This document shows positions 50,559-60,900 of a stretch of DNA of 64,000 nt, one piece after another (within the stretch, counting starts at the first letter, position 1; every line of letters starts with the position of its first letter). The notes beneath the pieces were generated by a model. It was not told where the DNA came from. It ran no database searches and saw nothing but the letters and a program-made list of their open reading frames with translations. The stretch is from Demequina sp. NBRC 110053 (GTDB taxonomy: Bacteria; Actinomycetota; Actinomycetes; Actinomycetales; Demequinaceae). The DNA is taken from assembly GCF_002090095.1 (NCBI RefSeq), contig NZ_BBRJ01000003.1, forward strand, positions 310,001-374,000, given 5' to 3'. The position numbers were made by a program, and so were the translations under genes.

Positions 50559-53500
50559 TTACGCGCCCGCGAGGCAGCTCGGGCCGAACGCCGCCTTGAG
50601 GTCGCCGTAGAGCGCGCTCGACCGTGCGACCCGGAACTCGTCACCCAGACGCATCGTGATGGGCTTGCCGGTGCCTGTGAGCACCATGCGCACCTCGACG
50701 GAGCCGGGGTGGGAGCGCAGGATCCCCTTGATCTCCTCGACCATCGGCGGGTTGACGCGCGCCGCGGGCAGCGTGATGGCGACGGGCGAGGTGTCCACGA
50801 CGTTGAGGTTCGGCACCCTCAGCTCGACGGCGGAGAACTGCAGGCCGCCGTCGCCCCGCTCCCGGGCGCGCACCTTGATCGTCAGCACCGCATCCTCGGC
50901 GAGGTCGCGCGCGTACGTCTCGTAGGTGCGCCCGAAGAAGGAGATATCCGTCTCGCCCGACAGGTCCTCGAGGGTCACGATCGCGTAGGCGTTGCCCGAC
51001 TTCGCGACGCGCCGGTCCACACGGGTGACGAGGCCGGCGAATGACACCTGGGCGCCGTCGTTCACGCCGTTCGCGGGCGTGGCCGCGAGGATCTGGTGCG
51101 ACGCCTCCGAACGGATCACATGGTCCAGTCCGGACAGCGGATGGTCGGACACGTACAGGCCGAGCATGTCGCGCTCGAGGTTGAGCTTGGTCTTCTTGTC
51201 CCACTCCTCGAGCTGGGGCACCACCACCGTGACGCCGCCGCCCAGGTCGGCGTCGCCCCCGAACAGGTCGAACTGTCCCGTGGCCTCCTGACGCTTCACG
51301 CCCACGACGGAGTCGATGGCCTGCTCGTGCACGGCGTTGAGCGCCCTGCGCGAGTAGCCCAACGAGTCGAAGGCGCCAGCCTTGATGAGCGAGTCGATCG
51401 TGCGCTTGTTGCACACGGTCGCGGGGACCTTGTCGAGGAAGTCCTGGAAGGACGTGAAGGCGCCCTTCTCCTGGCGCGTCTTCACGATCGCCTCGACCAC
51501 GTTCGAGCCGACGTTGCGCACCGCCGTCAGGCCGAACCGAATGTCGGTGCCGACCGCTGAGAACAGCCCCTTGGACTCGTTGACGTCGGGCGGCAGCACC
51601 GTGATGCCCATGCGGCGGCACTCGGCCAGGTACAGCGCGGACTTGTCCTTGTCGGTGCCCACCGACGTCAGCAGCGCCGCCATGTACTCGGTCGGGTAGT
51701 GGGCCTTGAGATACGCGGTCCAGAACGACAGCACGCCGTAGGCGGCGGTGTGCGCCTTGTTGAAGGCGTAGTCGGCGAACGGCAGCAGCGTGTCCCACAG
51801 CGCCTTGATGGCGGCATCGGAGTAGCCGTTGGCCTTCATGCCGGCCTCGAAGGGCTCGAACTCCTTGTCGAGGATCTCCTTCTTCTTCTTGCCCATCGCG
51901 CGGCGCAGCAGGTCCGCCGCGCCCAGCGTGTAGCCCGCGACGATCTGCGCGATGCGCTGCACCTGCTCCTGGTAGACGATGAGGCCATAGGTGATGCCGA
52001 GCACCTCGCGCAGCGGCTCGTCGAGCTCCGGGTGGATGGGCTCGATCTTCTGGCGACCGTTCTTGCGCTCGGCGTAGTTGGTGTGCGAGTTCATGCCCAT
52101 CGGGCCAGGGCGGTACAGCGCGAGCACCGCCGAGATGTCCTCGAAGCTGTCGGGCTTCATCTGACGCAGCAGCGATCGCATCGCGGTGCCGTCGAGCTGG
52201 AACACACCCAGGGTGTCACCGCGACCCAACAGGTTGAAGGTCTCCTCGTCCGCGAGCTCGAGGTCCTCGAGAACCAGCGGCTCCTTGCCGTTGTCGACGA
52301 TGTTGTCGAGCGCGTCGTCGAGGATCGTGAGGTTCCTCAGGCCCAGGAAGTCCATCTTGACCAGCCCGAGGCCCTCGGCCGTGGGGTAGTCGAACTGTGT
52401 GATGACGGCGCCGTCCTGCTCGCGTCGCATGATGGGGATGATGTCGATGAGCGGGTGGCTCGACATGATCACGCCGGCGGCGTGGACGCCCCACTGGCGC
52501 TTCAGCCCCTCGAGTCCCTGGGCGAGCTCGAACACCTGCTGCGCCTCGGGGTCGGTCTCCAGCAGCGCTCGGAAGTCGCCGCCCTCGTGGTGGCGCGGGT
52601 GGGACGAGTCGGTGATGCCGACCAGGGGCATGTCCTTGCCCATGATCGCCTCGGGGTACGCCTTGGTGAGCTGCTCGCCCACGGCGAAGGGCTTGCCCAG
52701 CACGCGCGCGGCATCCTTGAGCGCCTGCTTGGCCTTGATGGTGCCGTAGGTCGCGATCATCGCGACCTTCTCCTCGCCGTACTTCTCCGTGACGTAGCGG
52801 ATCACCTCGCCGCGCCTGCGCTCGTCGAAGTCGATGTCGAAGTCGGGCTTGGACTCGCGCTCCGGGTTGAGGAATCGCTCGAAGTAGAGCTGGTGGACGA
52901 TCGGGTCGATGTCCGTGATCTTCATCGCGTACGCCGCCATGGAGCCGGCGCCGGAGCCGCGGCCGGGACCCACCCGGATGCCGTTGTCCTTGGCCCACTT
53001 GATGAAGTCCGCGACCACGAGGAAGTAGCCCGGATACCCCTTGCCTGCGATGACCTCGATCTCGAAGTTGGCGCGCTCCTGGACCTCCGCCGGGATGGTC
53101 TCGCCGAAACGCTCGTGCAGCCCCTTCTGGACCTCCTTGACGAACCACGAGTGCTCGTCCTCGCCCGGCGGCACGTCGTAGACCGGCATGTAGTCGGCCT
53201 TGGTGTCGAACTCGACCTCGCACTTCTCCGCGATCTCCAGCGTCGAGTCGCACGCCTCGGGCAGCTCGCGCCACAGGTGGCGCATCTCCTCGGCTGACTT
53301 GAGGTAGAAGCCGTCGCCGCTGAACGCGAAACGCTTGCCGCCCTGCTCATAGGTGGGTTCGTTGAGGGTGGAGCCGGACTGGACGCACAGCAGCGCCTCG
53401 TGCGCGACCGAGTCCTCCTTGCGCACGTAGTGGGAGTCGTTGGTCGCGACCAGCGGAGCCCCCAGCTGGTGGGCGAGGCGCAGCAGGTCCTCGCGCACGC

Positions 53501-54101
53501 GCTTCTCGAGGTCGAGGCCGTGGTCCATGAGCTCGACGTAGAAGTTCTCGGCACCGAAGATGTCCTGGAACTCGCCGGCGGCCTTGAGAGCCTCGTCGTA
53601 CTGGCCCAGGCGCAGGCGCGTCTGCACCTCGCCCGACGGGCAGCCCGTGGTCGCGATGATGCCCTTGGCGTAGCGCTGCAGCAGGTCGCGGTCCATGCGC
53701 GGCTTGTGGAAGTGGCCCTCGAGCGAGGCGTAGGACGACATGCGGAACAGGTTGTGCATGCCCGCGGTGTTCGCCGCCCACATCGTCATGTGGGTGTACG
53801 CGCCACCCGCGGAGACGTCGTCGCCCTCCTGCCCACGTTCGCCCCACCGCACGCGCGTCTTGTCCTGGCGCGCGGTGCCGGGCGTGAGGTAGGCCTCGAC
53901 GCCGATGATGGGCTTCACGCCGTGCGCGCGGCCCTTCGCCCAGAAGTCGTAGGCGCCGAAGATGTAGCCGTGGTCCGTGGTCGCGAGCGCCGTCTGGCCC
54001 AGCTCCTTGGCATGCGTGAACAGGTCGTCCAGCCTCGCCGCACCGTCCAGCAACGAGTACTCGGTGTGGACATGGAGGTGGACGAAATCACTGCCGGGCA
54101 T
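50559..54101 (-). CDS. dnaE: DNA polymerase III subunit alpha
   Basis: 1180 residues from ATG 54101. PHP domain (FVHLHVHTEYSLLDGA; ATTDHGYIFGAYDF), polymerase palm with catalytic aspartates (SKPDFDIDFDERRRGEV), GPGRGSGAGSMAAYAM, the fingers (DGTAMRSLLRQMKPDSF, ALYRPGPMG), helix-hairpin-helix region and OB fold (AQVSFAGLVTRVDRR). A normal-length replicative DnaE1. A TAGAAT -10 box lies 8 nt upstream. It is convergent with the SDR gene and divergent from hrpA. Confidence 0.98.
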   Translation of the reverse strand: MPGSDFVHLHVHTEYSLLDGAARLDDLFTHAKELGQTALATTDHGYIFGAYDFWAKGRAHGVKPIIGVEAYLTPGTARQDKTRVRWGERGQEGDDVSAGGAYTHMTMWAANTAGMHNLFRMSSYASLEGHFHKPRMDRDLLQRYAKGIIATTGCPSGEVQTRLRLGQYDEALKAAGEFQDIFGAENFYVELMDHGLDLEKRVREDLLRLAHQLGAPLVATNDSHYVRKEDSVAHEALLCVQSGSTLNEPTYEQGGKRFAFSGDGFYLKSAEEMRHLWRELPEACDSTLEIAEKCEVEFDTKADYMPVYDVPPGEDEHSWFVKEVQKGLHERFGETIPAEVQERANFEIEVIAGKGYPGYFLVVADFIKWAKDNGIRVGPGRGSGAGSMAAYAMKITDIDPIVHQLYFERFLNPERESKPDFDIDFDERRRGEVIRYVTEKYGEEKVAMIATYGTIKAKQALKDAARVLGKPFAVGEQLTKAYPEAIMGKDMPLVGITDSSHPRHHEGGDFRALLETDPEAQQVFELAQGLEGLKRQWGVHAAGVIMSSHPLIDIIPIMRREQDGAVITQFDYPTAEGLGLVKMDFLGLRNLTILDDALDNIVDNGKEPLVLEDLELADEETFNLLGRGDTLGVFQLDGTAMRSLLRQMKPDSFEDISAVLALYRPGPMGMNSHTNYAERKNGRQKIEPIHPELDEPLREVLGITYGLIVYQEQVQRIAQIVAGYTLGAADLLRRAMGKKKKEILDKEFEPFEAGMKANGYSDAAIKALWDTLLPFADYAFNKAHTAAYGVLSFWTAYLKAHYPTEYMAALLTSVGTDKDKSALYLAECRRMGITVLPPDVNESKGLFSAVGTDIRFGLTAVRNVGSNVVEAIVKTRQEKGAFTSFQDFLDKVPATVCNKRTIDSLIKAGAFDSLGYSRRALNAVHEQAIDSVVGVKRQEATGQFDLFGGDADLGGGVTVVVPQLEEWDKKTKLNLERDMLGLYVSDHPLSGLDHVIRSEASHQILAATPANGVNDGAQVSFAGLVTRVDRRVAKSGNAYAIVTLEDLSGETDISFFGRTYETYARDLAEDAVLTIKVRARERGDGGLQFSAVELRVPNLNVVDTSPVAITLPAARVNPPMVEEIKGILRSHPGSVEVRMVLTGTGKPITMRLGDEFRVARSSALYGDLKAAFGPSCLAGA

Positions 54102-54285
54102 GGAACCCGATTCTAGGGCTGGCGACGGACATCGGGTCCTCTCCTCAGCCAGCCTCCGACAGTTTCGAACATCCGCCCAGCAACACGCCGATGATGATGC
54201 GCCGATCCGCCCGTTCGCTCCGCGTGTCGTGCTCGGGATGTTCGGATGTGTCGCGGGAACAGGGGGTCGCTCGAACCTTGGGACA

Positions 54286-57200
54286 ATGGCCAGCGTGAGT
54301 TCCCCGTCCCCCTCTCCCAAGAACCGAGACAGCAGCCGTCGCAGCGCCGATGCGCGGGCTGGCTCGCCCCGCGGGCGACGGTCGGGCGGTGGCCGCCGCG
54401 CCGGAACGGGGCAGGGCCGCGCGCGCGACCCGCACCGGAGGGTCAGCGCCGCACAGCTGGAGGCCGCGGCGCGCGCCCGCGAGGCCGTCGACGTCCCGCC
54501 CATCACCTACCCGCCCGAGCTCCCCGTCAGCGCGAGCAGGGAGCGCATCGCGGAGGCCATCCGCGACCACCAGGTCGTCATCGTCGCGGGCGAGACCGGG
54601 TCGGGCAAGACCACGCAGCTGCCCAAGATCGCACTGGAGCTCGGCCGCGGGCGCGCGGGGCAAATCGGCCACACGCAGCCGCGGCGCATCGCGGCCCGGT
54701 CGGTGGCCGAGCGCATCGCGGAGGAGCTCGGCACGAGCATCGGCGAGATCGTCGGCTATCAGGTGCGCTTCACGGACGAGTCCAGCGAGAGGACGCTCGT
54801 CAAGGTGATGACCGACGGCATCCTGCTCGCCCAGATCCAGCGCGACCCCGATCTGCTCGCCTACGACACGCTCATCATCGACGAGGCGCACGAGCGCAGC
54901 CTCAACATCGACTTCCTGCTCGGCTACCTCACCAACCTGCTGCCGCGCCGACCGGACCTCAAGGTCATCATCACCTCGGCCACCATCGACTCCGCGCGCT
55001 TCGCTCGCCACTTCGCCCCTGGCGGCCCCCTGCACCCGCCACAGCTGGACGAGCTCGAGGAGCCAGCAAGCGCATCGGCCGGACCTGACGCCCCGGCGAC
55101 GGCTCCGGTGATCGAGGTGACGGGGCGCACGTACCCCGTCGAGATCCGCTACCGACCGCTCGCGGGCGAGACACGCGGCGAGGAGAGGGACCAGGCGACC
55201 GGCATCGTCGACGCGTGCCAGGAGCTCATGCGGGAGACCACGGGCGACGTGCTCGTGTTCCTGTCGGGCGAGCGCGAGATCAGGGACGCGGCCGATGCGC
55301 TCGAGGGCTGGCTCGGCCCGCGCGCCAGGGACGCGCGGCACCCCCAGCGCGTGGAGATCCTGCCGCTGTACTCGCGCCTGTCCTCCGCGGAGCAGCACCG
55401 GGTCTTCGAGCGGCACTCCCACCGTCGCATCGTGCTGTCGACCAACGTGGCGGAGACGTCGCTGACCGTGCCGGGCATCCACTCCGTCGTCGATCCCGGC
55501 ACCGCCCGCATCTCACGGTACTCGAAGGCCACCAAGGTCCAGCGGCTGCCCATCGAGCCCATCAGCCAGGCGAGCGCCAACCAGCGGTCGGGGCGCGCGG
55601 GGCGCCTCGCTGACGGCATCGCGATCCGGCTGTACGCCGAGGAGGACTTCGAGGGCCGCCCGGCATTCACCGAGCCCGAGATCTTGCGCACGTCGCTCGC
55701 GTCGGTGCTGCTGCAGATGATCGCCGTGGGCGTGGTGTCCTCGCCTGATGACGTCGCGGCGTTCCCGTTCGTCGAGCCGCCGGACACGCGCGCCATCCGC
55801 GACGGCGTGCAGCTGCTGACGGAGCTGGGCGCGATCGCGACCGAGGAAGGCCGCACACGACTGACGGACATCGGGCGCTCTCTCGCGCGGCTGCCCATGG
55901 ATCCGCGCCAGGCGCGCATGATCGTCGAGGCGGGGCGACATGGTGTCGCGCGCGAGGTGGCGATCATCGCGGCGGCGCTGTCGATCCAGGATCCTCGCGA
56001 GCGACCCGCGGACCAGAGAGAGGCCGCAGACGCGCTTCATCGACGTTTCGCCGACCCCACCTCCGATCTGCTCGCCTATCTCAACCTGTGGGAGTACCTG
56101 CGCGAACAGCGCCGCGAGCTGTCGGGCAACGCGTTCCGACGCATGTGCCGCGCCGAGCACCTCAACTTCCTGCGCGTGCGCGAGTGGCAGGACGTGGTCG
56201 AGCAGATCCGCATCACCGCCAAGCCGCTGGGACTGTCCATGCCGCGTGTCGAGGCACAGCGGTCCTCCGACATCGCCGATAGTCAGGCGCACCGCTATGT
56301 GTGGAACGCGGACGCCATCCACCGCTCGGTGCTGGCCGGCCTGCTGTCCCAGCTGGGAATGCAGGAGACGGGCGAGCCCAAGGCCTCGCAGTTCTCCCAC
56401 CTGCGCGGGCCCCAGCGCGAGGCCGCCATCCGCCGAGCCAAGAAGCAGGCGCGCAACGAGTACCTGGGCGCGCGCGGGGCGCGGTTCGCGATCTTTCCCG
56501 GCTCTCCTCTTTCCAAGAAACCGCCGGCGTTCATCATGGCCGCCGAGCTCGTCGAGACCAGCCGCCTGTGGGCGCGCGACGTCGCGGCGGTGCAGCCCGA
56601 GTGGGCCGAGGCGCTCGCCGGCGACCTCGCCAAGCGCACCTATTCCGACCCGCACTGGTCCAAGCGCCGCGGCGCCGCCGTCGCCACCGAGAAGGTGCTG
56701 CTGTACGGCGTGCCGATCGTCGCGGACCGCGCCGTGCTGTGGGGGCGCATCCGGGCGCACGAGGCTCGAGAGCTGTTCATCCGCCATGCGCTGGTCGAGG
56801 GCGACTGGGACACCCACCACCGGTTCTGGAAGGACAACCAGCGTCTCATCGAGGAGGCCGAGGAGCTCGAGGCGCGGTCGCGCACGCGCGGCCTGCTCGC
56901 CGACGATCAGGCGCTGTTCGACTTCTACGACGAGCGCATCCCTGACTCGATCGTGTCGCAGCGGCACTTCGACCGCTGGTGGAAGGACGAGCGGCGCCGC
57001 TCCCCCGACCTGCTGACCTTGACGCTCGACACTATCGCACCCGAGCACGAGGACGTCGACACGTCGCTCTATCCCGAGCTGTGGCCCCAGGGCGACCTCG
57101 AGCTGCCGCTGACGTACCAGTTCGAGCCGGGCACCGACGCCGACGGGGTGACGGTGCACGTCCCCCTCGCGGTGCTCCCACGGGTCGTGCCCGACGGCTT

Positions 57201-58653
57201 CGACTGGATGGTGCCGGGCTTGGCGGACGAGCTCGCGACGGCGACCATCCGTGCCTTGCCCAAGACGGTGCGGCGCCTGCTGGTTCCCGCGCCTGACACC
57301 GCCCGCGAGGTCGTGGCCTGGCTCGAGCGATCGACGCCCGCGTGGGTGGACATGGCGCGCGCCGGAGACATGGCGGACTCCTACCGCGAGGCGTTCTCCC
57401 GCGCCGTCCTCGAGACACGCGGCGTCGAGATCCCTGCAGACGCGTGGGACGGCCTCGCGGAGCGACTGCCCGCGCACCTGCGCATGACCTTCCGCGTCGA
57501 GGACGAGCGCGGTCGGAACCTCGAGGAGTCCACCTCGCTGCTCGGGCTGCAGCGTTCACTCGCCCCGCAGTCCCAGGCGGCAGTGAGCTCCGCGGTCGAG
57601 CGTGCGGCGCGGGCAGCCTCGTCGAGCTCTCGAGGCGCCGATGCGCGAGGCGGCGCGGGCGGTTCTGGCACCGCGGCGGCGTCCAGCGTCGGGCACGCGG
57701 CGAAAGCCACCATCGCGGGTGAGGACGACAGCAGCGCCTCACATGCGGCGGGTGCCTCCGCTGGCCTCGCGGAGGTCGCGGGCCTCGCCACGTGGCCCGA
57801 CCTGCCCGATGGCGCGCTCCCCGACGAGGTCAGCGGCACCGTCGGCGGCGCGACTGTGCGCGGCTACCCGTCTCTCGTGGACGAGGGCGCATCGGTCGCC
57901 CTGCGCGTGCTCGGCGCAGCGGACGACCTCGCCGTGGCTCACCCGTCCGGCGTGCGCCGCCTGCTGCTCACGGAGTGCGGCCTGCCGGCCAAGCGCATCA
58001 GCACCCGCTGGACCGGCCGCGAGGCACTGAGCCTCGCGGCGTCGCCGTATCCCACCACCGACGCGTTGGCCGTCGCACTCCAGGAGACCGCGATCCGGTC
58101 CCTCACGACGGGTCCCGACGTCGACGCCGCCACCGTCACCGACGCGAACGCCTACGCCCGCGCGCGCGACCACGTCCGCGCGCGGCTCGAGGACGAGACG
58201 CATCGGCTCGCCGGAGTCGTCGCGATGGCGCTCGACGCGTACCGCGACCTCGACGCCGCCCTCAGCGGGTCGCGGTCGATGGCGCTGCTCGCGGTCGTGG
58301 CGGACATCCGCGCGCAGGCAGATGCCCTCGTGGGTGCCGGCTTCCTCAGCCGCACTCCCGTCGACCGCCTGCCACACCTGCCGCGCTACCTCAAGGCCGC
58401 ATCGGCCCGTCTCGAGAGGGCCGCGAGCGACCCCCACCGGGACGCGGCTCAGATCTGGACGGTGCGAGCGCTCACCGAGGAGCTGGACACCGTGCGCGCA
58501 GCGCACGAGGCGGGGCGCGGCGATCCCGAACGTGCGGACAGGCTCGAGCACGCGCGCTGGATGATCGAGGAGCTGCGCGTCTCGCTGTTCGCGCAGGGAC
58601 TCGGGACGTCGGAGCCGGTGAGCGACAAGCGCATCCGCAAGCTCCTCGCCTGA
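54286..58653 (+). CDS. hrpA: HrpA-like DEAH-box ATP-dependent RNA helicase
   Basis: 1455 residues from ATG 54286 (GTG 54295 possible). N-terminal ~70 residues are Arg/Gly/Ser-rich; then GETGSGKTTQ (I), TQPRRIAARSVAERIA (Ia), DEAHERS (II), TSATIDSARF (III), STNVAETSLTVPGI (V) and QRSGRAGR (VI). HrpA-specific WH/ratchet regions and the C-terminal DUF3418 domain (WSKRRGAAVATEKVLLYGVP; WMVPGLADEL) follow. A ~75-residue low-complexity Ser/Ala/Gly insert (about 1100-1175) sits within the C-terminal part. HrpA rescues or splits colliding ribosomes in E. coli; here the role is inferred. It separates dnaE from rluD. Confidence 0.95.
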   Translation: MASVSSPSPSPKNRDSSRRSADARAGSPRGRRSGGGRRAGTGQGRARDPHRRVSAAQLEAAARAREAVDVPPITYPPELPVSASRERIAEAIRDHQVVIVAGETGSGKTTQLPKIALELGRGRAGQIGHTQPRRIAARSVAERIAEELGTSIGEIVGYQVRFTDESSERTLVKVMTDGILLAQIQRDPDLLAYDTLIIDEAHERSLNIDFLLGYLTNLLPRRPDLKVIITSATIDSARFARHFAPGGPLHPPQLDELEEPASASAGPDAPATAPVIEVTGRTYPVEIRYRPLAGETRGEERDQATGIVDACQELMRETTGDVLVFLSGEREIRDAADALEGWLGPRARDARHPQRVEILPLYSRLSSAEQHRVFERHSHRRIVLSTNVAETSLTVPGIHSVVDPGTARISRYSKATKVQRLPIEPISQASANQRSGRAGRLADGIAIRLYAEEDFEGRPAFTEPEILRTSLASVLLQMIAVGVVSSPDDVAAFPFVEPPDTRAIRDGVQLLTELGAIATEEGRTRLTDIGRSLARLPMDPRQARMIVEAGRHGVAREVAIIAAALSIQDPRERPADQREAADALHRRFADPTSDLLAYLNLWEYLREQRRELSGNAFRRMCRAEHLNFLRVREWQDVVEQIRITAKPLGLSMPRVEAQRSSDIADSQAHRYVWNADAIHRSVLAGLLSQLGMQETGEPKASQFSHLRGPQREAAIRRAKKQARNEYLGARGARFAIFPGSPLSKKPPAFIMAAELVETSRLWARDVAAVQPEWAEALAGDLAKRTYSDPHWSKRRGAAVATEKVLLYGVPIVADRAVLWGRIRAHEARELFIRHALVEGDWDTHHRFWKDNQRLIEEAEELEARSRTRGLLADDQALFDFYDERIPDSIVSQRHFDRWWKDERRRSPDLLTLTLDTIAPEHEDVDTSLYPELWPQGDLELPLTYQFEPGTDADGVTVHVPLAVLPRVVPDGFDWMVPGLADELATATIRALPKTVRRLLVPAPDTAREVVAWLERSTPAWVDMARAGDMADSYREAFSRAVLETRGVEIPADAWDGLAERLPAHLRMTFRVEDERGRNLEESTSLLGLQRSLAPQSQAAVSSAVERAARAASSSSRGADARGGAGGSGTAAASSVGHAAKATIAGEDDSSASHAAGASAGLAEVAGLATWPDLPDGALPDEVSGTVGGATVRGYPSLVDEGASVALRVLGAADDLAVAHPSGVRRLLLTECGLPAKRISTRWTGREALSLAASPYPTTDALAVALQETAIRSLTTGPDVDAATVTDANAYARARDHVRARLEDETHRLAGVVAMALDAYRDLDAALSGSRSMALLAVVADIRAQADALVGAGFLSRTPVDRLPHLPRYLKAASARLERAASDPHRDAAQIWTVRALTEELDTVRAAHEAGRGDPERADRLEHARWMIEELRVSLFAQGLGTSEPVSDKRIRKLLA

Positions 58654-58670
58654 CATCGCGCGCCGCGCGC

Positions 58671-58774
58671 GTACCGCTCCACACACGGCTGGGACCCACG
58701 GGACCACAGTGGCTGGTGTGCCGTCGCACGTGCCTCACCCGTCACCTCCATCCCACGTGTGTGTCGGGCGGTGC
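58671..58774. repeat. 104-bp terminal-inverted-repeat element, copy 2
   Basis: Starts GTACCGCTCCACACAC and ends GTGTGTGTCGGGCGGTGC. Equal in length to the element at 36048-36151 and similar over its length, especially the first 60 bases (shared GTACC.CTC, ACACAC, CTGGGAC, GGCT..GTG). It lies between convergent hrpA and rluD and can fold on itself, so it may also terminate both transcripts. Confidence 0.65.
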
Positions 58775-58799
58775 AGTCGCGCCGGCTGGTGGAGACCGT

Positions 58800-59717
58800 T
58801 CAGCTCCTGAGCTGCTCGAGCGCCGCCGCGAGATCGTCCGGGTACTCGGAGGTCACCCGCACCTCGCCCCGGTCCACGGGATGCTCGAAGGCCAGCTCGC
58901 GCGCGTGCAGCCACTGGCGCGACAGGTCGAGCCGGCGCGCGAGCGTCGGGTCGGCGCCGTACGTGAGGTCGCCCACGAGCGGATGCCGCATGGCGGCCAT
59001 GTGGACGCGGATCTGGTGCGTGCGGCCGGTCTCGAGGTGGATCTCCAGCAGCGATGCCGCCGGGAACATCTCGAGCACCTCGTAATGGGTGATCGAGGGA
59101 CGGCCGTCCTGGACCACCGCGAACTTGTAGTCCGAAGACGGGTGGCGTCCGATGGGCGCGTCGATGGTGCCCGCCGTGGGATCCAGGTGGCCCTGGGCGA
59201 TCGCGTGGTAGACCTTCTCGACGGTCCGCTCCTTGAACGCCGCCTTGAGCGCCGAGTAGGCGGGCACGGAGCGAGCGACGACCATGAGCCCAGAGGTGCC
59301 CACGTCGAGCCTGTGAACGATGCCCTGGCGCTCGGCCGGGCCCGCTTGGGCCACCGTCACGCCCATCGACGCCAGCGCGCCCACGACCGTGGGTCCCGAC
59401 CACCCCGGCGACGGGTGCGCCGCGACTCCCACGGGCTTGTCGATGACGATGAGGTCCGCGTCCTCGTAGACGACCCCCAGGCCGCCTGGCACCTCAGGCT
59501 CCGGCTCCGCGTCCCGCTCGTCCGGGAGGTCGACGGCGATGACGCCATCGCCCACGCGATCCGACTTCGCGAGCGTGCGCCCGTCGAGCATGACCGCGCC
59601 GCCCGCGAGCAGCTCCGCGGCCTTGGTGCGCGACAGCCCGAGCATGCGCGCGAGAGCCGCGTCCGCGCGCTCGCCCACCACGGCGTCGGGGACGGGCAGG
59701 TACCTGGTGTCAGCCAC
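58800..59717 (-). CDS. rluD: RluA/RluD-family 23S rRNA pseudouridine synthase
   Basis: 305 residues from GTG 59717, overlapping the lspA stop by 8 bases. N-terminal S4 RNA-binding domain (RADAALARMLGLSRTKAAELL; part), then the catalytic HRLDVGTSGLMVVARS with its Asp, GRTHQIRVHMAAMRHPLVGD and YKFAVV. Typical RluD size, next to lspA as in many Gram-positives. Symbol assigned by family; exact target uridines not determined. Confidence 0.92.
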   Translation of the reverse strand: MADTRYLPVPDAVVGERADAALARMLGLSRTKAAELLAGGAVMLDGRTLAKSDRVGDGVIAVDLPDERDAEPEPEVPGGLGVVYEDADLIVIDKPVGVAAHPSPGWSGPTVVGALASMGVTVAQAGPAERQGIVHRLDVGTSGLMVVARSVPAYSALKAAFKERTVEKVYHAIAQGHLDPTAGTIDAPIGRHPSSDYKFAVVQDGRPSITHYEVLEMFPAASLLEIHLETGRTHQIRVHMAAMRHPLVGDLTYGADPTLARRLDLSRQWLHARELAFEHPVDRGEVRVTSEYPDDLAAALEQLRS

Positions 59718-60339
59718 GGCGATCGGCGTCGCTCGCCGAGGTGGCGGCGGGCGCGTCGGGCTCAGCGGCTCCCGCAGGCGACACGCCATCGTCAGTCACG
59801 ACCGCATCGGGCTTCTCTGATGACGTGCTTCCCGCCTCAGCCGAGCGCTCGTCCGTGCCCTCGCCCGGCGCGGGCGCGAGCAGCGGCTTGCGCAGCAGGC
59901 TCATGAGCAGTATCGCCGCGGCGGCACCCACGATCGCGATGTCCGCGACGTTGCCGACGAACCAGCCGTTGTAGTTGATCATGTCGACCACGTGGCCCTG
60001 ACCGAAGGACGGCTCGCGGAACAGCCGGTCGATGAGGTTGCCGATGGCGCCGCCCAGGCCGATCCCAAAGATCAGCACCGCGGGCGTCGACTGCGCGCGG
60101 CGTCCGTAGTAGATGATGCCGACCGTCACCACGATGGCGACGATGGTGAGGATCCAGGTGGTGCTGTTGCCCAGCGAGAACGCCGCGCCGGAGTTGAACA
60201 CCAGCTGGAACGACAGCAGGTCGCCCACGATCTCGACCTTCTCACCGGGCTCGAGCGCCGCGAGTGCCCACTGCTTGGTGATCTGATCGATCACCACCAC
60301 GAGGAGGGCGACCAGCCACAGGGCTGGTCGCCAGGTCAC
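59710..60339 (-). CDS. lspA: Signal peptidase II (lipoprotein signal peptidase)
   Basis: 209 residues from GTG 60339 (GAGGAG 4-5 nt upstream). Four membrane helices with catalytic aspartates in GGAIGNLIDRLFR and NVADIAI, and VFNSGAAFSLG. After ~165 residues a 45-residue acidic/Ala tail, unusually long and probably disordered, follows the last helix. It processes the several lipoproteins encoded here (24634, 29506, 34514). Overlaps both dksA-like (GTGA) and rluD. Confidence 0.96.
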   Translation of the reverse strand: MTWRPALWLVALLVVVIDQITKQWALAALEPGEKVEIVGDLLSFQLVFNSGAAFSLGNSTTWILTIVAIVVTVGIIYYGRRAQSTPAVLIFGIGLGGAIGNLIDRLFREPSFGQGHVVDMINYNGWFVGNVADIAIVGAAAAILLMSLLRKPLLAPAPGEGTDERSAEAGSTSSEKPDAVVTDDGVSPAGAAEPDAPAATSASDADRRG

Positions 60340-60788
60340 CGACGCTCCTCGCGCTGCTTGCAGGTCACGCAGTGAGTGGCACGAGGGAAGGCCTGGAGGC
60401 GCGCCTTGCCGATCCCCTCGCCGCACGACTGGCAGGTGCCATACGTGCCGGCGTTGACGCGGCGCAGCGCGTCGACGCTCTGCTCGAGCATGTCGCGCGT
60501 GTTGTTGACGATCGACATCTCCTGCTCGCGCTCGAGAGCCGTCGACCCGGCGTCGGCCTGGTCGTCGCCAGCTCCCTCCGAGGTGTGGAGCAGGTCGTCG
60601 AGGTCGTGCTCGGCGCCGTGGTACTCCTGCACCAGTCGCTCGACGTCCGCGTTGAGGGTCTTGACGATCGCGCGCAGCTCGGCGACCTTCCAGGGCTCGT
60701 CGCCGTCGCGCACGGCGAGGCGCTTGGCATCGGCTGCCTTGAGCTCCGCCGGATCGACGACCACGATCGTCACATCAGTACTGGTCAT
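60336..60788 (-). CDS. TraR/DksA C4-type zinc finger protein
   Basis: 150 residues. N-terminal coiled coil (KVAELRAIVKTLNADVERLVQEY and on; part) and a C-terminal zinc finger: CQSCGEG then CVTCKQREE. DksA-like proteins bind the RNA polymerase secondary channel, but the tip aspartates of DksA are not obvious, so this may be a RbpA/TraR-like actinobacterial variant. ATG 60788 is preceded by GAGGAAGAGG. Start of a dksA-lspA-rluD operon. Confidence 0.9.
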   Translation of the reverse strand: MTSTDVTIVVVDPAELKAADAKRLAVRDGDEPWKVAELRAIVKTLNADVERLVQEYHGAEHDLDDLLHTSEGAGDDQADAGSTALEREQEMSIVNNTRDMLEQSVDALRRVNAGTYGTCQSCGEGIGKARLQAFPRATHCVTCKQREERR

Positions 60789-60900
60789 GCCCTCTTCCTC
60801 GAATCAGGGTAGTGACGAGAGACTAATCCCGTTTGCCCGGCATCGCAAAGCGCCACGCCAGCACCGCACGCCCGCGGGCGCGCCGCCACATGTTCTCAGG

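Noticed and set aside
51699..53297. A 532-codon plus-strand frame inside dnaE.
   Set aside because: Shadow of dnaE; low-complexity Val/Leu/Asp/Gly pattern typical of antisense high-GC genes.
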